Positions 1-8,775 are shown, counted from the first letter of the stretch. The stretch: DNA of 64,000 nucleotides from Roseofilum capinflatum BLCC-M114 (GCF_030068505.1 NZ_JAQOSO010000011.1:1-64000), one strand, 5' to 3'. Numbers and translations are program-made. The notes: generated by a model from the letters alone, not told the origin.

Positions 1-36
1 CGATTATAGTCAATTCAAATAACAGTGAGACATTTT

Positions 37-66
37 TGTAGGGGCGAGCGGCCGCTCGCCCCTACA
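37..66. repeat. perfect 30-bp palindrome of the TGTAGGGG...CCCCTACA type
   Basis: Two 15-base arms (arm TGTAGGGGCGAGCGG and its reverse complement) abut with no spacer. It lies just beyond the stop of the RND exporter gene and could fold at the 3' end of that transcript, though there is no U-tract to make it a classical terminator. Related palindromes with the same TAGGGG ends occur near 22.17, 41.36, 42.45 and 44.55 kb in this window, so it belongs to a dispersed family. Confidence 0.8.
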
Positions 67-161
67 GATACGGGTATTCTAGACAGGTTGTGTGTGTATC
101 GTCGTGTCTCAACCTTAATCCAATTGACTATAAAGCGCTCCATTAGTATGGGAAAAACCAT

Positions 162-3100
162 TTACTTTTTCGGTAATCTCAGCAATTTCTCCCCGATGTC
201 TTCGTGCAGCAGCACATAGAAACAGGGAATCATAAACAAGGTTAACAGAGTTGCCAACGATAAACCGGAAAAGACAACTACGCCTAATGGTTGTAAGAAT
301 TCTCCCCCTTCTCCTGAACCGACGGCTAAAGGAAATAAGCCTAAAACTGTGGTAATTGTGGTCATGAGAATGGGGCGCAGTCGTTGGGGAGCGGCTCTTA
401 AAATAGCGCTGCGATAATCGAGTCCAGATTCGGCGCGAATTTGATTGGCTAATTCGACCATGATAATCGCGTTATTGACGACAATGCCCACCAATAAAAC
501 CCCACCGACCAAGACCGTAGCCCCGATCGCCGTTTCCGTGATATACAAGCCTAAAATCCCCCCCGCTAGAGCCAGGGGAACCGTGAGCATAATCACCAAG
601 GGGTCAATCAAAGAATTATACTGAACCGCCATGACCACAAACACCAGAAACGCGGCTAAACTGCCCAAAACGGCGATCGCCTCTTGCAATTGTTGATTCG
701 ACTCGGCTGCCACCGACGGCAGAACCCGCGCCCCTGGAGGCAGTTCCAAGTTCTCTAAAGCCGCATCCACTTGGGCCAGAGCTTCACTTAAACTCGCCCC
801 CTGACTCAAACTTCCCGTAATCAAAAAAACCGATCGCCCATTAATGCGCTGAATCTCTGCCGGTGCAGTTCCCTTATCCAAACGGGCGATATCTTGTAGA
901 CGAATTGGGCGGGGGCTGGTGAGCGGAGTCGAACCATTGTTTTGTGAAAATAAAGGCATTTGTCGCAGCTCTTCGACGCTCTGTAGAGCCTGACCATCCA
1001 ACTGTACCCGGATATCCACCAGCCGATTCCCCCGTTGCAGCTCCGTGGGAACCGTTCCCGATATGGCCGTTTCCAAAGTTTCCCCCAACTCCTGTGCCGT
1101 GATGCCAAAATCCGCCATTCTTTCCCAGTCGGGACGGATTTGTACTTCTAGTTGCGAGGGGTCAGCATCTGGGCGAAATTGGGCTAAAGTCACGTTTTCA
1201 TCTAAGGCTTGCATCACTTGACGACCCGCCCCAGCCAGAATACTTGGATCTTCAATGCCATCGGGGCCCAGGGCCGCAGAAATGGCTAAATCAATATCGC
1301 CGCGAACCGGGGAATTATTCAAGATTAAGCCGCGCACAGAATCGGGGAATAAGCGCAGCCGAATATTGACCAAATTCAGGTCATTGAGTTGACGTTGAAC
1401 ATTGGCCATAAACGTCTGCATACTGCTGCCCGGTTCCAGGGTAATGGTGCTACTAGAGCGCAGCAAGTTGGCAATGGTGAGGTTAGCAAACAAAAATCCC
1501 CCCGTGGTGGTAAACGCATACTCGGTTTCCGGTTGATCCAGCAAAATGCCATCCACCGCTTCCATCACTTTCTGGTTGGTTTCTAGGTTGGTTCCAGGGG
1601 GAAATTGGGCGAATAAACGGGCTTGTCCCGTATTGATTTGGGGGAGCAGTTCCTGGGGAATGTCAGCAGCGAGACGCACGCTACCCACACCGAGAATCAA
1701 GACGGCTAAGGCGATCGCCACAATTCGCAGCCGAATCACCCCCCTTAAAATCCGTCCATAGCCCCCTGTAATCAACAGGAACTGCCGATTAAACCAGCGT
1801 AAGGGCCCCATCTGGTCTAAGCCGCTCGATCGCCGCACGCGCAATAATCGGGAGGTGAGCATGGGAACAACGGTTAAGGCCACAATCATCGAAGCTGCCA
1901 CAGAAAAGCTGATGGTCAGGATCAGTTCATTAAACAGCAGGGAGAAGAAGCCCCCAATCAGCACAAAAGGCAAAACGGCCACCAAGTTCGTGGAGGTGGA
2001 TGCTAAGAGGGCAGATTCGAGTTGAGTGGCGGCTTTTTGCGCTTCCAGATAGGGGGAGGTGGGGAGTTCTAAGGTGTCCCCTTCGACTCCCCTCAGAACG
2101 TCCCCTGAGCGGAGTCGAAGGGGACGTTCTGAGCGCTGTTGCAGGCTGGTTTCTGAGCGGAGTCGAAGAGCCTGATGTTGGCTGACCATGTTTTCCAGCA
2201 TCACAATCGAGTTATCCACCACAATCCCCACCCCCAAAGCGAGTCCTCCCAAACTGAACACATTGAGGGAGAGACCAAAGGCGAACATCAGAATCACAGC
2301 CGTGAGAGTTGCCAGGGGAATAGCCAGGATGACGATCAGGGTTTGCCGCAGGGAACCCAGGAAGAGGAGAACGGCGATCGCCGCTAGACCCGATCCCGTT
2401 AATCCCGCAATCATCACATTGCGAATCGATTGGCGAATAAATCGGGATTCATCCAACGTAGGGGTCAAAATCATATCATCGGGAATAATCCCCCCAGAGC
2501 GCATTTCCTCAATCCTGGCTTTTACCGCGTCTACCACTTGCACCGTATTGGCTTCCGGCTGTTTTTGCACGCTCACTTTAACCGCCGGAATGCCATTCAG
2601 GGACACCAAGACCTGTTGCCGTTCTGTGCCATCAATCACTTGGGCAAAGTCCCGCAAATACACCTGGCGAGAGGAGGAGGAACCGTCCACCTCAAAGACC
2701 AAATCGAGGATATCCTGGGTATTTTCAAAGCGACCAATGGTACGGGTGAGGCTCTCCGTGGGGATGTTTCTCAGCCGTCCTCCGGAACTGTCTAAGTTGC
2801 GATCGCGTAAATTATCTAAAACATCATCAATCGTTAAGCCTAAACTCGTCATCCGTTTCAGGTCGAGATTCACCTGTACTTCTTCTTGCAGTCCTCCCGA
2901 CACATCCACCGAAGCCACCCCAGGGACAACCGTCAGTTCCCGCGCCAATTCCTGATCCCCAAACACCCGCAAATCTACTCCTTGCAATCGCTCAGAGGTG
3001 AGCGCAAATTCATACACCGGCAGTTGGGAAGGGTCAAACTTAAAGATTCGCGGCGGTTCCAGGTCGTCCGGCAGTTGGTTAATCGTGCGATTCAGGGTCG

Positions 3101-3443
3101 CTGTCGCATCATTCAGAGCTTGGTCAATATCACTACCGGGATTAAAATAGAGGTTCAGGGAAACCCGCCCTTCACGGGTTTCTGAAAATACTTGTACCAC
3201 CCCTTCAGTGGCAGAAAGTCCCTCTTCTAGGGGTCGGGTTACTTCATCTACCGCTACCTGCGGCGCGAGTCCCGGAGTATCAACGCGCACCCCAATCCGG
3301 GGATAGGTAATCGCGGGAAGCAGGTCAACCGGGAGCTGACTGAGGGCAAAGAACCCAACGACAATCACCGCGATGGTGAGCATCAGGGTTCCGATATGCC
3401 GACGAATGGCGATCGCGCTTAAACTGGAGGGAGCTTGGCTCAT
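162..3443 (-). CDS. RND-family efflux transporter permease (HAE1/AcrB-like)
   Basis: A 1093-residue inner-membrane pump of the AcrB/HAE1 type, expected to export drugs or other amphiphiles in exchange for protons through a three-part complex. The N-terminal helix, the two large periplasmic loops (roughly residues 40-330 and 590-880) and the two helix bundles are all visible. The TM4 motif reads VVDNS, keeping one acidic residue where AcrB has two, and the TM10 position of the AcrB lysine is asparagine (VVNNA); both occur in other HAE1-like pumps. The TM4-TM5 connection (about residues 420-460) carries a low-complexity, Arg-rich insert encoded by a dispersed DNA repeat. No membrane-fusion partner gene lies next to it: the gene upstream runs in the opposite direction. 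Substrate cannot be told from sequence. Family assignment is secure. Confidence 0.93.
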   Translation of the reverse strand: MSQAPSSLSAIAIRRHIGTLMLTIAVIVVGFFALSQLPVDLLPAITYPRIGVRVDTPGLAPQVAVDEVTRPLEEGLSATEGVVQVFSETREGRVSLNLYFNPGSDIDQALNDATATLNRTINQLPDDLEPPRIFKFDPSQLPVYEFALTSERLQGVDLRVFGDQELARELTVVPGVASVDVSGGLQEEVQVNLDLKRMTSLGLTIDDVLDNLRDRNLDSSGGRLRNIPTESLTRTIGRFENTQDILDLVFEVDGSSSSRQVYLRDFAQVIDGTERQQVLVSLNGIPAVKVSVQKQPEANTVQVVDAVKARIEEMRSGGIIPDDMILTPTLDESRFIRQSIRNVMIAGLTGSGLAAIAVLLFLGSLRQTLIVILAIPLATLTAVILMFAFGLSLNVFSLGGLALGVGIVVDNSIVMLENMVSQHQALRLRSETSLQQRSERPLRLRSGDVLRGVEGDTLELPTSPYLEAQKAATQLESALLASTSTNLVAVLPFVLIGGFFSLLFNELILTISFSVAASMIVALTVVPMLTSRLLRVRRSSGLDQMGPLRWFNRQFLLITGGYGRILRGVIRLRIVAIALAVLILGVGSVRLAADIPQELLPQINTGQARLFAQFPPGTNLETNQKVMEAVDGILLDQPETEYAFTTTGGFLFANLTIANLLRSSSTITLEPGSSMQTFMANVQRQLNDLNLVNIRLRLFPDSVRGLILNNSPVRGDIDLAISAALGPDGIEDPSILAGAGRQVMQALDENVTLAQFRPDADPSQLEVQIRPDWERMADFGITAQELGETLETAISGTVPTELQRGNRLVDIRVQLDGQALQSVEELRQMPLFSQNNGSTPLTSPRPIRLQDIARLDKGTAPAEIQRINGRSVFLITGSLSQGASLSEALAQVDAALENLELPPGARVLPSVAAESNQQLQEAIAVLGSLAAFLVFVVMAVQYNSLIDPLVIMLTVPLALAGGILGLYITETAIGATVLVGGVLLVGIVVNNAIIMVELANQIRAESGLDYRSAILRAAPQRLRPILMTTITTVLGLFPLAVGSGEGGEFLQPLGVVVFSGLSLATLLTLFMIPCFYVLLHEDIGEKLLRLPKK
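2078..2168. repeat. dispersed TGAGCGGAGTCGAAG repeat inserted in frame in the RND gene
   Basis: Contains an inverted pair (CCCCTTCGACTCC at 2078-2090 and its complement at 2111-2123) and a second direct copy of TGAGCGGAGTCGAAG at 2154-2168. The same 15-mer stands alone in the intergenic region at 28121-28135. The insertion adds about 30 codons without breaking the frame of the exporter gene. Confidence 0.8.
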
Positions 3444-3450
3444 AGGATCA

Positions 3451-3481
3451 ATTAAAAATTAAAAATTAAAAATTAAAAATT
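3451..3481. repeat. short tandem repeat of ATTAAAA
   Basis: Just over four copies of the heptamer ATTAAAA lie immediately upstream of the RND gene start and upstream of the divergent mntA-like gene. The AT-rich run may sit within promoter DNA. Copy number could vary between strains. Confidence 0.7.
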
Positions 3482-3585
3482 GGTTTGGCTTGGGGGCAAA
3501 GAGTTTCTCTTGATTGTATCGGTTTTGCCGAGCGCGAAGCAAAGATTGTGCTAAAACAATAAATGTAACCACACTCTCACTGACG

Positions 3586-3876
3586 ATGAACAAAGAACAG
3601 GTACTGGCCACCTTAGCCAATCATCGGCAAGAACTAGAAGCTTTAGGAGTCAAGTCTCTCGATTTATTTGGCTCCGTCGCGAGAGACGAAGCACGTCCCG
3701 ATAGCGATATTGACTTTCTTGTAGAGTTTTCTATACAAGCGAGTTTGTTTGACTTATTTCGGGTACAACACTATCTAGAAGATTTATTTGGTTGTGATAT
3801 CGACTTAGGTACAGAAGATTCCTTGCGAGAACATTTACGAGAACCGGTTCTTCAGGAGGTGATTCGTGCCTTCTAG
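3586..3876 (+). CDS. mntA: MntA-like nucleotidyltransferase antitoxin
   Basis: A 96-residue minimal nucleotidyltransferase. The signature GSVARDEARPDSDIDFLVEF holds the GSxAR loop and the SDIDFLV acidic pair that bind metal and ATP; a third acidic strand (CDIDLG) follows about residue 68. In type VII HepT/MntA systems this protein adds AMP to the HEPN toxin and silences it. The ATG at 3586 is preferred to an in-frame start 72 bases earlier because the family starts right before the first helix. The stop overlaps the HepT start by 11 bases, so the two are translationally coupled. Confidence 0.88.
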   Translation: MNKEQVLATLANHRQELEALGVKSLDLFGSVARDEARPDSDIDFLVEFSIQASLFDLFRVQHYLEDLFGCDIDLGTEDSLREHLREPVLQEVIRAF

Positions 3877-4222
3877 ATCATGGCAGCTACGGATACAAGA
3901 TATTTTAGAGGCAAGCGATCGCATTCAACAAGCCACTGCGGGAATGAGTTATGAGCAGTTTGAAGATATGGAGGATCTTGTTTTACATGGGATTCTTTAT
4001 AATTTTGTGATCATTGGTGAGGCTTCAATCAACGTTAACGATAGCATCAAGTCTCGCTATCCTGAAATTCCCTGGCGTTTAATGGGGGATATGAGAAATG
4101 TGATGACTCACGAATACTTTCGGGTCAACCAAAGGTTAGTCTGGAATACGATTGAAAATCACTTACCTGCTGTCGTTCCTATGCTAGAGACGCTATTGCA
4201 GCAAGAGAGCGGACAAGAATAG
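3866..4222 (+). CDS. hepT: HepT-like HEPN ribonuclease toxin
   Basis: A 118-residue all-helical HEPN protein. Near residue 78 it has RNVMTHEYF, the R-x4-H motif followed by Tyr that forms the RNase active site and the tyrosine target for AMPylation by MntA. Translation begins at GTG 3866, inside the end of the antitoxin gene, behind a strong AGGAGGT at 3854-3860. The antitoxin-first order and overlap are typical of type VII toxin-antitoxin loci. Intact motifs suggest an active pair; whether it is mobile-element addiction or phage defence cannot be told here. Confidence 0.88.
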   Translation: MPSRSWQLRIQDILEASDRIQQATAGMSYEQFEDMEDLVLHGILYNFVIIGEASINVNDSIKSRYPEIPWRLMGDMRNVMTHEYFRVNQRLVWNTIENHLPAVVPMLETLLQQESGQE

Positions 4223-4245
4223 AGTTTAGGTTAGGGACTAGAAAG

Positions 4246-4710
4246 ATGAACGGGTTGAAGTTAGGAAGGCGTAAATTATCCAGTTTCTGGAGTCTAGATG
4301 GCGTAGTGAAATTGCTAGTGTTGCAGGCTCTGCTCTGGTTACCGATGGTGACGCTCTCCCTGAAATGGTGGGGGTTTAAGTGGACTCAAGCTCGTTTATG
4401 CCAATTTTTTCCGTTACGAGAGAGTGGCAAAACTGGGGATGATCTGGTCTATCGCGTACTACAAGTAAATCAGGCTGTACGATTAGCGGCTAAATATTGC
4501 CAACCTTGGGCGAAATGCTTACAACAATCTCTCGTTCTCTGGAGTTTGTTACGTCACCAGGGAATTGAGAGCCAATTACAGATTGGGGTACAGCAGAAGG
4601 AGGGGGAATTTGCTGCCCATGCTTGGGTGGAATGGGAAGGTTGGGCGATTAATGATACTCAGGATGTGCGCGATCGCTACGCAGCGTTTGAGCGATCGCT
4701 CGGAACCTAA
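4246..4710 (+). CDS. lasso peptide biosynthesis B2-like protease (McjB C-terminal / transglutaminase-like fold)
   Basis: A 154-residue protein matching the McjB C-terminal domain, the papain/transglutaminase-like leader peptidase of lasso peptide pathways. The catalytic Cys sits in KCLQQSLVLWSLLR (about residue 88), the His in AAHAWVEW (about 125) and the Asp in INDTQD (about 136). An N-terminal hydrophobic stretch (residues 18-40) may anchor it. The usual partners, a precursor peptide, an asparagine-synthetase-like cyclase and a PqqD-like recognition protein, are not seen nearby, so it stands alone after the HepT gene (23-base gap). It may act with distant genes or in an unrelated processing role. 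Confidence 0.75.
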   Translation: MNGLKLGRRKLSSFWSLDGVVKLLVLQALLWLPMVTLSLKWWGFKWTQARLCQFFPLRESGKTGDDLVYRVLQVNQAVRLAAKYCQPWAKCLQQSLVLWSLLRHQGIESQLQIGVQQKEGEFAAHAWVEWEGWAINDTQDVRDRYAAFERSLGT

Positions 4711-4732
4711 ACCTTTCAACCATTCCCAGGAC

Positions 4733-6559
4733 TTAAAAGATAAAGTCGATATCAAATTGGGTGAGATCCACTAAATGCAACTCTCCTTCCTCATTCACAT
4801 TGGTGGCTACCAATAACATGGTTTTAGAAATCATGGCGATCGCCACTGGTGAACAGGGCCCTAAAATGCGGCCCACCACTTGCCCATACTCATCTAACAA
4901 CATTAAATGACCGCGACGATCGCCAATGACATAGCCCCAAGAGGCGATCGCCACACAGACCGGTAACTGGACTTTTATCGGAATCGGCCGCATCCGAAAG
5001 GGCTTCAAATCCATCAACAGCGGCCCGTGAGTATCGCACTTCGGAATCACCAACACTCGATAAGCAATACTACTGGGAATAATTCGATCGACTTCTAAGA
5101 ACAATTTCCATTGTCCCAGGGTATTGCCTCGACGAGTAAACACTTCCATCCAAGTTTTTCCCGTCTCTACTCGCCAAAATATCCCATGGCGATCGTCGAG
5201 AATTTGGAGTTGATGAACTCCCTCCCTCACTGCCACTGGAGGACGACCTAACCAATGGGGGCGATCGCCATTGAGATCGGCCGGTTGTGTCGATCGATGC
5301 CAAGTCCATAATTGATTCTCCTCTGTCACCGCAGCCACCCAATCCCCTTGGGGATGGACATCCGCCTTAAAGGGAATGGGAAGATGGGCGATTAACTGAG
5401 CTGACAGTAGGGATGAATCCGACAAATAAGGACTGATAGAGTAAATACATTGATCGGTGAAAGCAAAACTCCCTTGGGAAGTGACTTTGAGTTCACGAAT
5501 AGCCTCTGGTAAACTGACTCTCCCCACTTCTGCTAAGACATCAAACCTAGAGTCTTCTTGATAGTGTTGGCATTGAATCATGTCTGAGAGTGCCCAATAA
5601 ATACAAGTCACTGGAGGGCAGGATTCATGGAGGTTAGAGTTTGAAGACACCCCTAAAGCGGCGATCGCTCCTGGCAATGCATGAGTTGTCACTGGTTCAG
5701 TCGTGAGGGGACGACTCGGTGGATGGGGGAGGACACTAATTAGGCTCGTTGATGAGGACAAGTCGATTAACTCTGAAAGGCGATCGAGGTCTGCCAGCAT
5801 ATGCCGAGCGCTTTTGTAGCGACGGGCGGGTAATTTCTCCAACGCTTTAAGAATAATCTTTTGTAGGGCTGGATGGACTGTTTCTGGAAGCATCACCCGT
5901 TCATTGAGATGATAATTCATTAACTGCTGGGGTTGTCCAGAAAAGGGGCGATCGCCCACCACCAACTCATAAAAGATCACCCCCACCGCATAGATATCCG
6001 ATTGAAGGGAATATTGCCCATAAAAGCGCTCTGGAGCCATATAAGCTGGCGATCCCGTATTATCTGAAGCCTCTTGACTTTCCTGGATTAACCGTGCAAT
6101 GCCAAAATCAGATATGCGAGCGATCCAACCGCTTGATTTAAGGGTTAACAAAATATTTTCCGGTTTCAAATCCCGGTGGATAATCCCTCGACTATTGGCA
6201 TGTTCCATCCCTTTCAAGACATCTTTAATTAATTGAATCGACAGCCCCAAGGGAAACTTTTCCTGGCGATCCATCCAATTTCGCAACGTTCCCCCCTCAC
6301 AATAGTCCATGACCAAATAGCGCCCTTGTCGAGAATGTTCTAGGGCACGACAACTGACAATATTGGGATGGGAAAGTTGCAACAAGAACCGCAATTCCCG
6401 CAGGAATAGATGGGTCGGAAATCGATGTTTATCTAAATCTTTCAGGGCAACCAACTTGCCCGTTTGACGATGACACCCACAAAATACACGCCCAAACTGT
6501 CCTTGGCCAATCAATCCTAAAACCAGATATTTCGTTTTGGGAATTTGAGGGACAGTCAT
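4733..6559 (-). CDS. spkG: Ser/Thr protein kinase, SpkG-like, last gene of the PAP-type operon
   Basis: A 608-residue Hanks-type kinase. The kinase domain covers residues 10-265: Gly loop GQGQFGRV (19-26), catalytic Lys40, HRDLKPEN at 128-135, DFG at 151-153 and APE at 175-177, all intact. Residues 320-608 lack transmembrane helices and look like a WD40-like beta-propeller with irregular repeats. It is the distal gene of a minus-strand operon that resembles Synechocystis slr0144-slr0152, whose last gene is the kinase SpkG, which is the reason for the symbol. Only 15 bases separate it from the V4R gene upstream. It probably phosphorylates partners linked to PSII assembly or the ferredoxin of the operon; that target is inference. 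Confidence 0.82.
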   Translation of the reverse strand: MTVPQIPKTKYLVLGLIGQGQFGRVFCGCHRQTGKLVALKDLDKHRFPTHLFLRELRFLLQLSHPNIVSCRALEHSRQGRYLVMDYCEGGTLRNWMDRQEKFPLGLSIQLIKDVLKGMEHANSRGIIHRDLKPENILLTLKSSGWIARISDFGIARLIQESQEASDNTGSPAYMAPERFYGQYSLQSDIYAVGVIFYELVVGDRPFSGQPQQLMNYHLNERVMLPETVHPALQKIILKALEKLPARRYKSARHMLADLDRLSELIDLSSSTSLISVLPHPPSRPLTTEPVTTHALPGAIAALGVSSNSNLHESCPPVTCIYWALSDMIQCQHYQEDSRFDVLAEVGRVSLPEAIRELKVTSQGSFAFTDQCIYSISPYLSDSSLLSAQLIAHLPIPFKADVHPQGDWVAAVTEENQLWTWHRSTQPADLNGDRPHWLGRPPVAVREGVHQLQILDDRHGIFWRVETGKTWMEVFTRRGNTLGQWKLFLEVDRIIPSSIAYRVLVIPKCDTHGPLLMDLKPFRMRPIPIKVQLPVCVAIASWGYVIGDRRGHLMLLDEYGQVVGRILGPCSPVAIAMISKTMLLVATNVNEEGELHLVDLTQFDIDFIF

Positions 6560-6574
6560 GGGATAATAATTGGC

Positions 6575-7231
6575 TTAAGCTGTGGTTAACTGTTGCATAA
6601 TCTCTGCATGGGTCTTTTCTCCAACCAGGTCTTCAACTTGGCTCAAACGCTTTTCCAAGCCTAGAATAAAGTGGTTACACTCAGCCCCTAGAGATTCACA
6701 AGCACTCTGTACACAATAGAGATCTTTGCCACTCAATTGACTAAAGAAAGCACTAAAGACTCCTGCATCTAGGAAACAAACCGGAACTCCTAGTTTAGGG
6801 CTATGGGCTGCGAAGGGAGCATTCCAAGTTTTGACCACTAAAAATCCTTGGGAAATATAACTTTGATCCAGCTCAATTTTACCCCAGCCGTGAGTTTTCC
6901 AGCATTGTTTGAAGGATTGCAAAAAGTCTAACATACTCATATCTGCTAAGGATTTTTCGTAGTATTCAGACACTTCTTCTGCAAACCGAGCATAAAAGTT
7001 TTTTCCCCACCAGCGACCGCAGTTATATAAGACTAATTTTGAGGCTTGCCCTGTTTCTTTATCTAAGCCGGAATATATGGCTTGGATTAAGGGTTCTGGC
7101 ATAGCCAATAGGCGATCGCCTCGGCGATTTTCTAACAATCCTAATTCTAAATCACTTCGCACATAAACATCGGAGGCAAAGTAATTACTAGGAATACGGT
7201 TATTGGTTACTAAGTCAGAAACAGAAATCAT
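6575..7231 (-). CDS. V4R (4-vinyl reductase) domain protein, Slr0147-like
   Basis: A 218-residue protein whose C-terminal half is a V4R domain, the small-molecule-binding fold named after protochlorophyllide 4-vinyl reductase-associated proteins. The conserved cysteines lie in VCFLDAGVF (about 151), LYCVQSACESLG (about 170-176) and ECNHFIL (about 183), a pattern suited to metal or tetrapyrrole binding. It occupies the Slr0147 position in the PAP-type operon and is paralogous to the V4R gene at 8092-8775. Gaps of 18 and 15 bases to its neighbours suggest co-transcription. The family is implicated in PSII assembly; the ligand is unknown. Confidence 0.8.
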   Translation of the reverse strand: MISVSDLVTNNRIPSNYFASDVYVRSDLELGLLENRRGDRLLAMPEPLIQAIYSGLDKETGQASKLVLYNCGRWWGKNFYARFAEEVSEYYEKSLADMSMLDFLQSFKQCWKTHGWGKIELDQSYISQGFLVVKTWNAPFAAHSPKLGVPVCFLDAGVFSAFFSQLSGKDLYCVQSACESLGAECNHFILGLEKRLSQVEDLVGEKTHAEIMQQLTTA

Positions 7232-7249
7232 GGTTGATGCTATTGAGGG

Positions 7250-7717
7250 TTAGCTATTACTGTTGAGTAATTGAGTTTGAGCCAAAATTAGAGGAGATTT
7301 GATTAACTTAATTTGATCGGGTTTTAAGGTTTTCATTAATTGTTGATTGAGCAATTTGTACAAGACTTTATCTAAGTCTTGAGTTTCGTACATGGCAATG
7401 CTTTGGGAGAGCCAATCTACAAATCGCTCCTTAACTAGGGTATCATTATTAATCAACATGGCCATAGCACAATAGCGTAACATGAGCATGGCGTTTTTAA
7501 CCGATCGCTCCAGATCTTCAGTGGAGGGATCGGGAAAGTGCCGAGGCAGTTGATCGGCCACAGCTTGCATTATTTCTACTTCTTGTTCCCGAATTTGACA
7601 ATAGGTTTCTAGACGTTGAGGTAAGGACTCAACATACTGGGTTAAACCTTTGAGTTCTTCGGGTTTCAGGTAACGATTTTCTGCTTCAGCAAAAAGTGCT
7701 TCTAGGTCGGTATTCAT
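7250..7717 (-). CDS. phycobilisome-like globin-fold protein, Slr0146-like
   Basis: About 155 residues, nearly all helical, with the length and helix pattern of phycobiliprotein subunits (RYCAMAMLINND matches the helix that follows the bilin site). The residue aligned by eye with the conserved chromophore Cys is not a cysteine, so a bound bilin is not expected. It matches the phycobilisome-like member of the PAP operon. ATG 7717 gives the family-like start MNTDLEAL; an in-frame ATG at 7732 is an alternative. A paralogue lies at 8922-9419. Confidence 0.75.
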   Translation of the reverse strand: MNTDLEALFAEAENRYLKPEELKGLTQYVESLPQRLETYCQIREQEVEIMQAVADQLPRHFPDPSTEDLERSVKNAMLMLRYCAMAMLINNDTLVKERFVDWLSQSIAMYETQDLDKVLYKLLNQQLMKTLKPDQIKLIKSPLILAQTQLLNSNS

Positions 7718-7744
7718 AAGCCCATGGATCAAACTAAGGATGGA

Positions 7745-8095
7745 TTAAAAGAGACTGGAAAAGTCTTCTAAGGTGACATCTTTTTCAGATTGAGTCGATG
7801 CAGACTCAGGTTCTGGAGGTAGGGGGTCACTGGGAGCGATCGCTCCTTGACCGTCCCAGTCAATACAGGTAAAGAACTGGTTCACACTTAAAGTCCAGGA
7901 TAGGGTCTCGGTGCGTTTGGGGCCCTCTACACTGGCTTGCTTACTAGCCTGTTTAAATTGCTGGATCGGTTCGGGATCGTGTTCCCAATTAATTTGGCTA
8001 AAAAAGTTGTGGACTGAAGTCCGTTGCCAGGTTTGGGGTTTGCCCTGGCTTTTTTTTGCCTTGGGTTTAGATGGGGTTTGGGAACTAGGACTCAT
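7745..8095 (-). CDS. small two-repeat protein of the PAP-type operon, Slr0145-like
   Basis: A 116-residue hydrophilic protein with a lysine-rich start (about 20 residues), two copies of a short motif, W-x3-SVHNFFSQINW (about residues 23-37) and W-x2-SVNQFFTCIDW (about 67-80), a Pro/Glu/Ser-rich linker and an acidic tail ending LEDFSSLF. No enzyme motif is seen; the repeated aromatic motif looks like a protein-binding module. Its ATG overlaps the stop of the V4R gene by four bases (ATGA), so it is translationally coupled. By position it corresponds to Slr0145. Confidence 0.7.
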   Translation of the reverse strand: MSPSSQTPSKPKAKKSQGKPQTWQRTSVHNFFSQINWEHDPEPIQQFKQASKQASVEGPKRTETLSWTLSVNQFFTCIDWDGQGAIAPSDPLPPEPESASTQSEKDVTLEDFSSLF

Positions 8096-8775
8096 GCTAA
8101 CCGCTCTCCTGAACGCAACCGTTTTTCAATATCACGAGCTGTTGCTCCTTCATTGAACCAGAATGAGGCGGCATCAATGCGATCTTTACCGCCAATCAGG
8201 AATTTACAATAGGTTTCCCCCATGGAGTAGCATTGAATTTCAATACAACTGAGTTGTTTTTTGACCAATTCGGTAAAAAAGCCAGCAAATAGACCGGCAT
8301 AGATATGACAGACGGGTTTACCGACATCGCCCAGGGTACGAGCGACGGCAGAATCAAAGAGGTTGATAAACATAAAGCCTTGTTTGCGATCGCCCATATC
8401 CACTTCCCAGCGTCCCCATCCTTGGGAGGTGAAGGGCCACCACCAGGTTTCTAGTAGAAACATTAAGTTGGCTTGACGGATGCTGCGATCGAACTCTTTT
8501 TCAAACCATTTTTCAAAGAAAAAAGCATCCTTTTGTCCCCATTCCACACCAATGGTATACATGATGGCTGCCGAAGCCTCTCCGACTTCTTCTTCGAGAC
8601 CTTCCACTAACCCAATAATAAAATCTTCACTGGTGAGGACATTTTGGGCTCCATTCCAGTCTAAGACGGTTCCACGCTCTGGATCGAATTGGAAAAAATC
8701 CTGGAAGCCGTAGTGGTTGTGTTTTTTGGGATTTTTGCTATTGAGTAAATGTTGAGTTTGGGTTGCGTTTGCCAT
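8092..8775 (-). CDS. V4R (4-vinyl reductase) domain protein, Slr0144-like
   Basis: A 227-residue protein with a V4R domain in residues 90-205. Conserved features include the Trp-rich segment ETWWWPFTSQGWGRWEVD, the Cys in VCHIYAGLFAGFF and the CIEIQCYSMGETYCKFLI block, whose three cysteines could bind metal or tetrapyrrole. It fits Slr0144, the first gene of the Synechocystis PAP operon, whose loss impairs PSII. Here it is preceded by a 146-base gap with a possible internal promoter and followed by a 4-base overlap with the small two-repeat gene. The second V4R copy (6575-7231) is clearly diverged from it. Confidence 0.8.
   Translation of the reverse strand: MANATQTQHLLNSKNPKKHNHYGFQDFFQFDPERGTVLDWNGAQNVLTSEDFIIGLVEGLEEEVGEASAAIMYTIGVEWGQKDAFFFEKWFEKEFDRSIRQANLMFLLETWWWPFTSQGWGRWEVDMGDRKQGFMFINLFDSAVARTLGDVGKPVCHIYAGLFAGFFTELVKKQLSCIEIQCYSMGETYCKFLIGGKDRIDAASFWFNEGATARDIEKRLRSGERLA

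Noticed and set aside
2188-2955. Plus-strand 255-codon open frame
   Set aside because: It lies wholly antisense to the well-supported RND exporter and has Arg/Ser/Thr-rich composition typical of a shadow frame.
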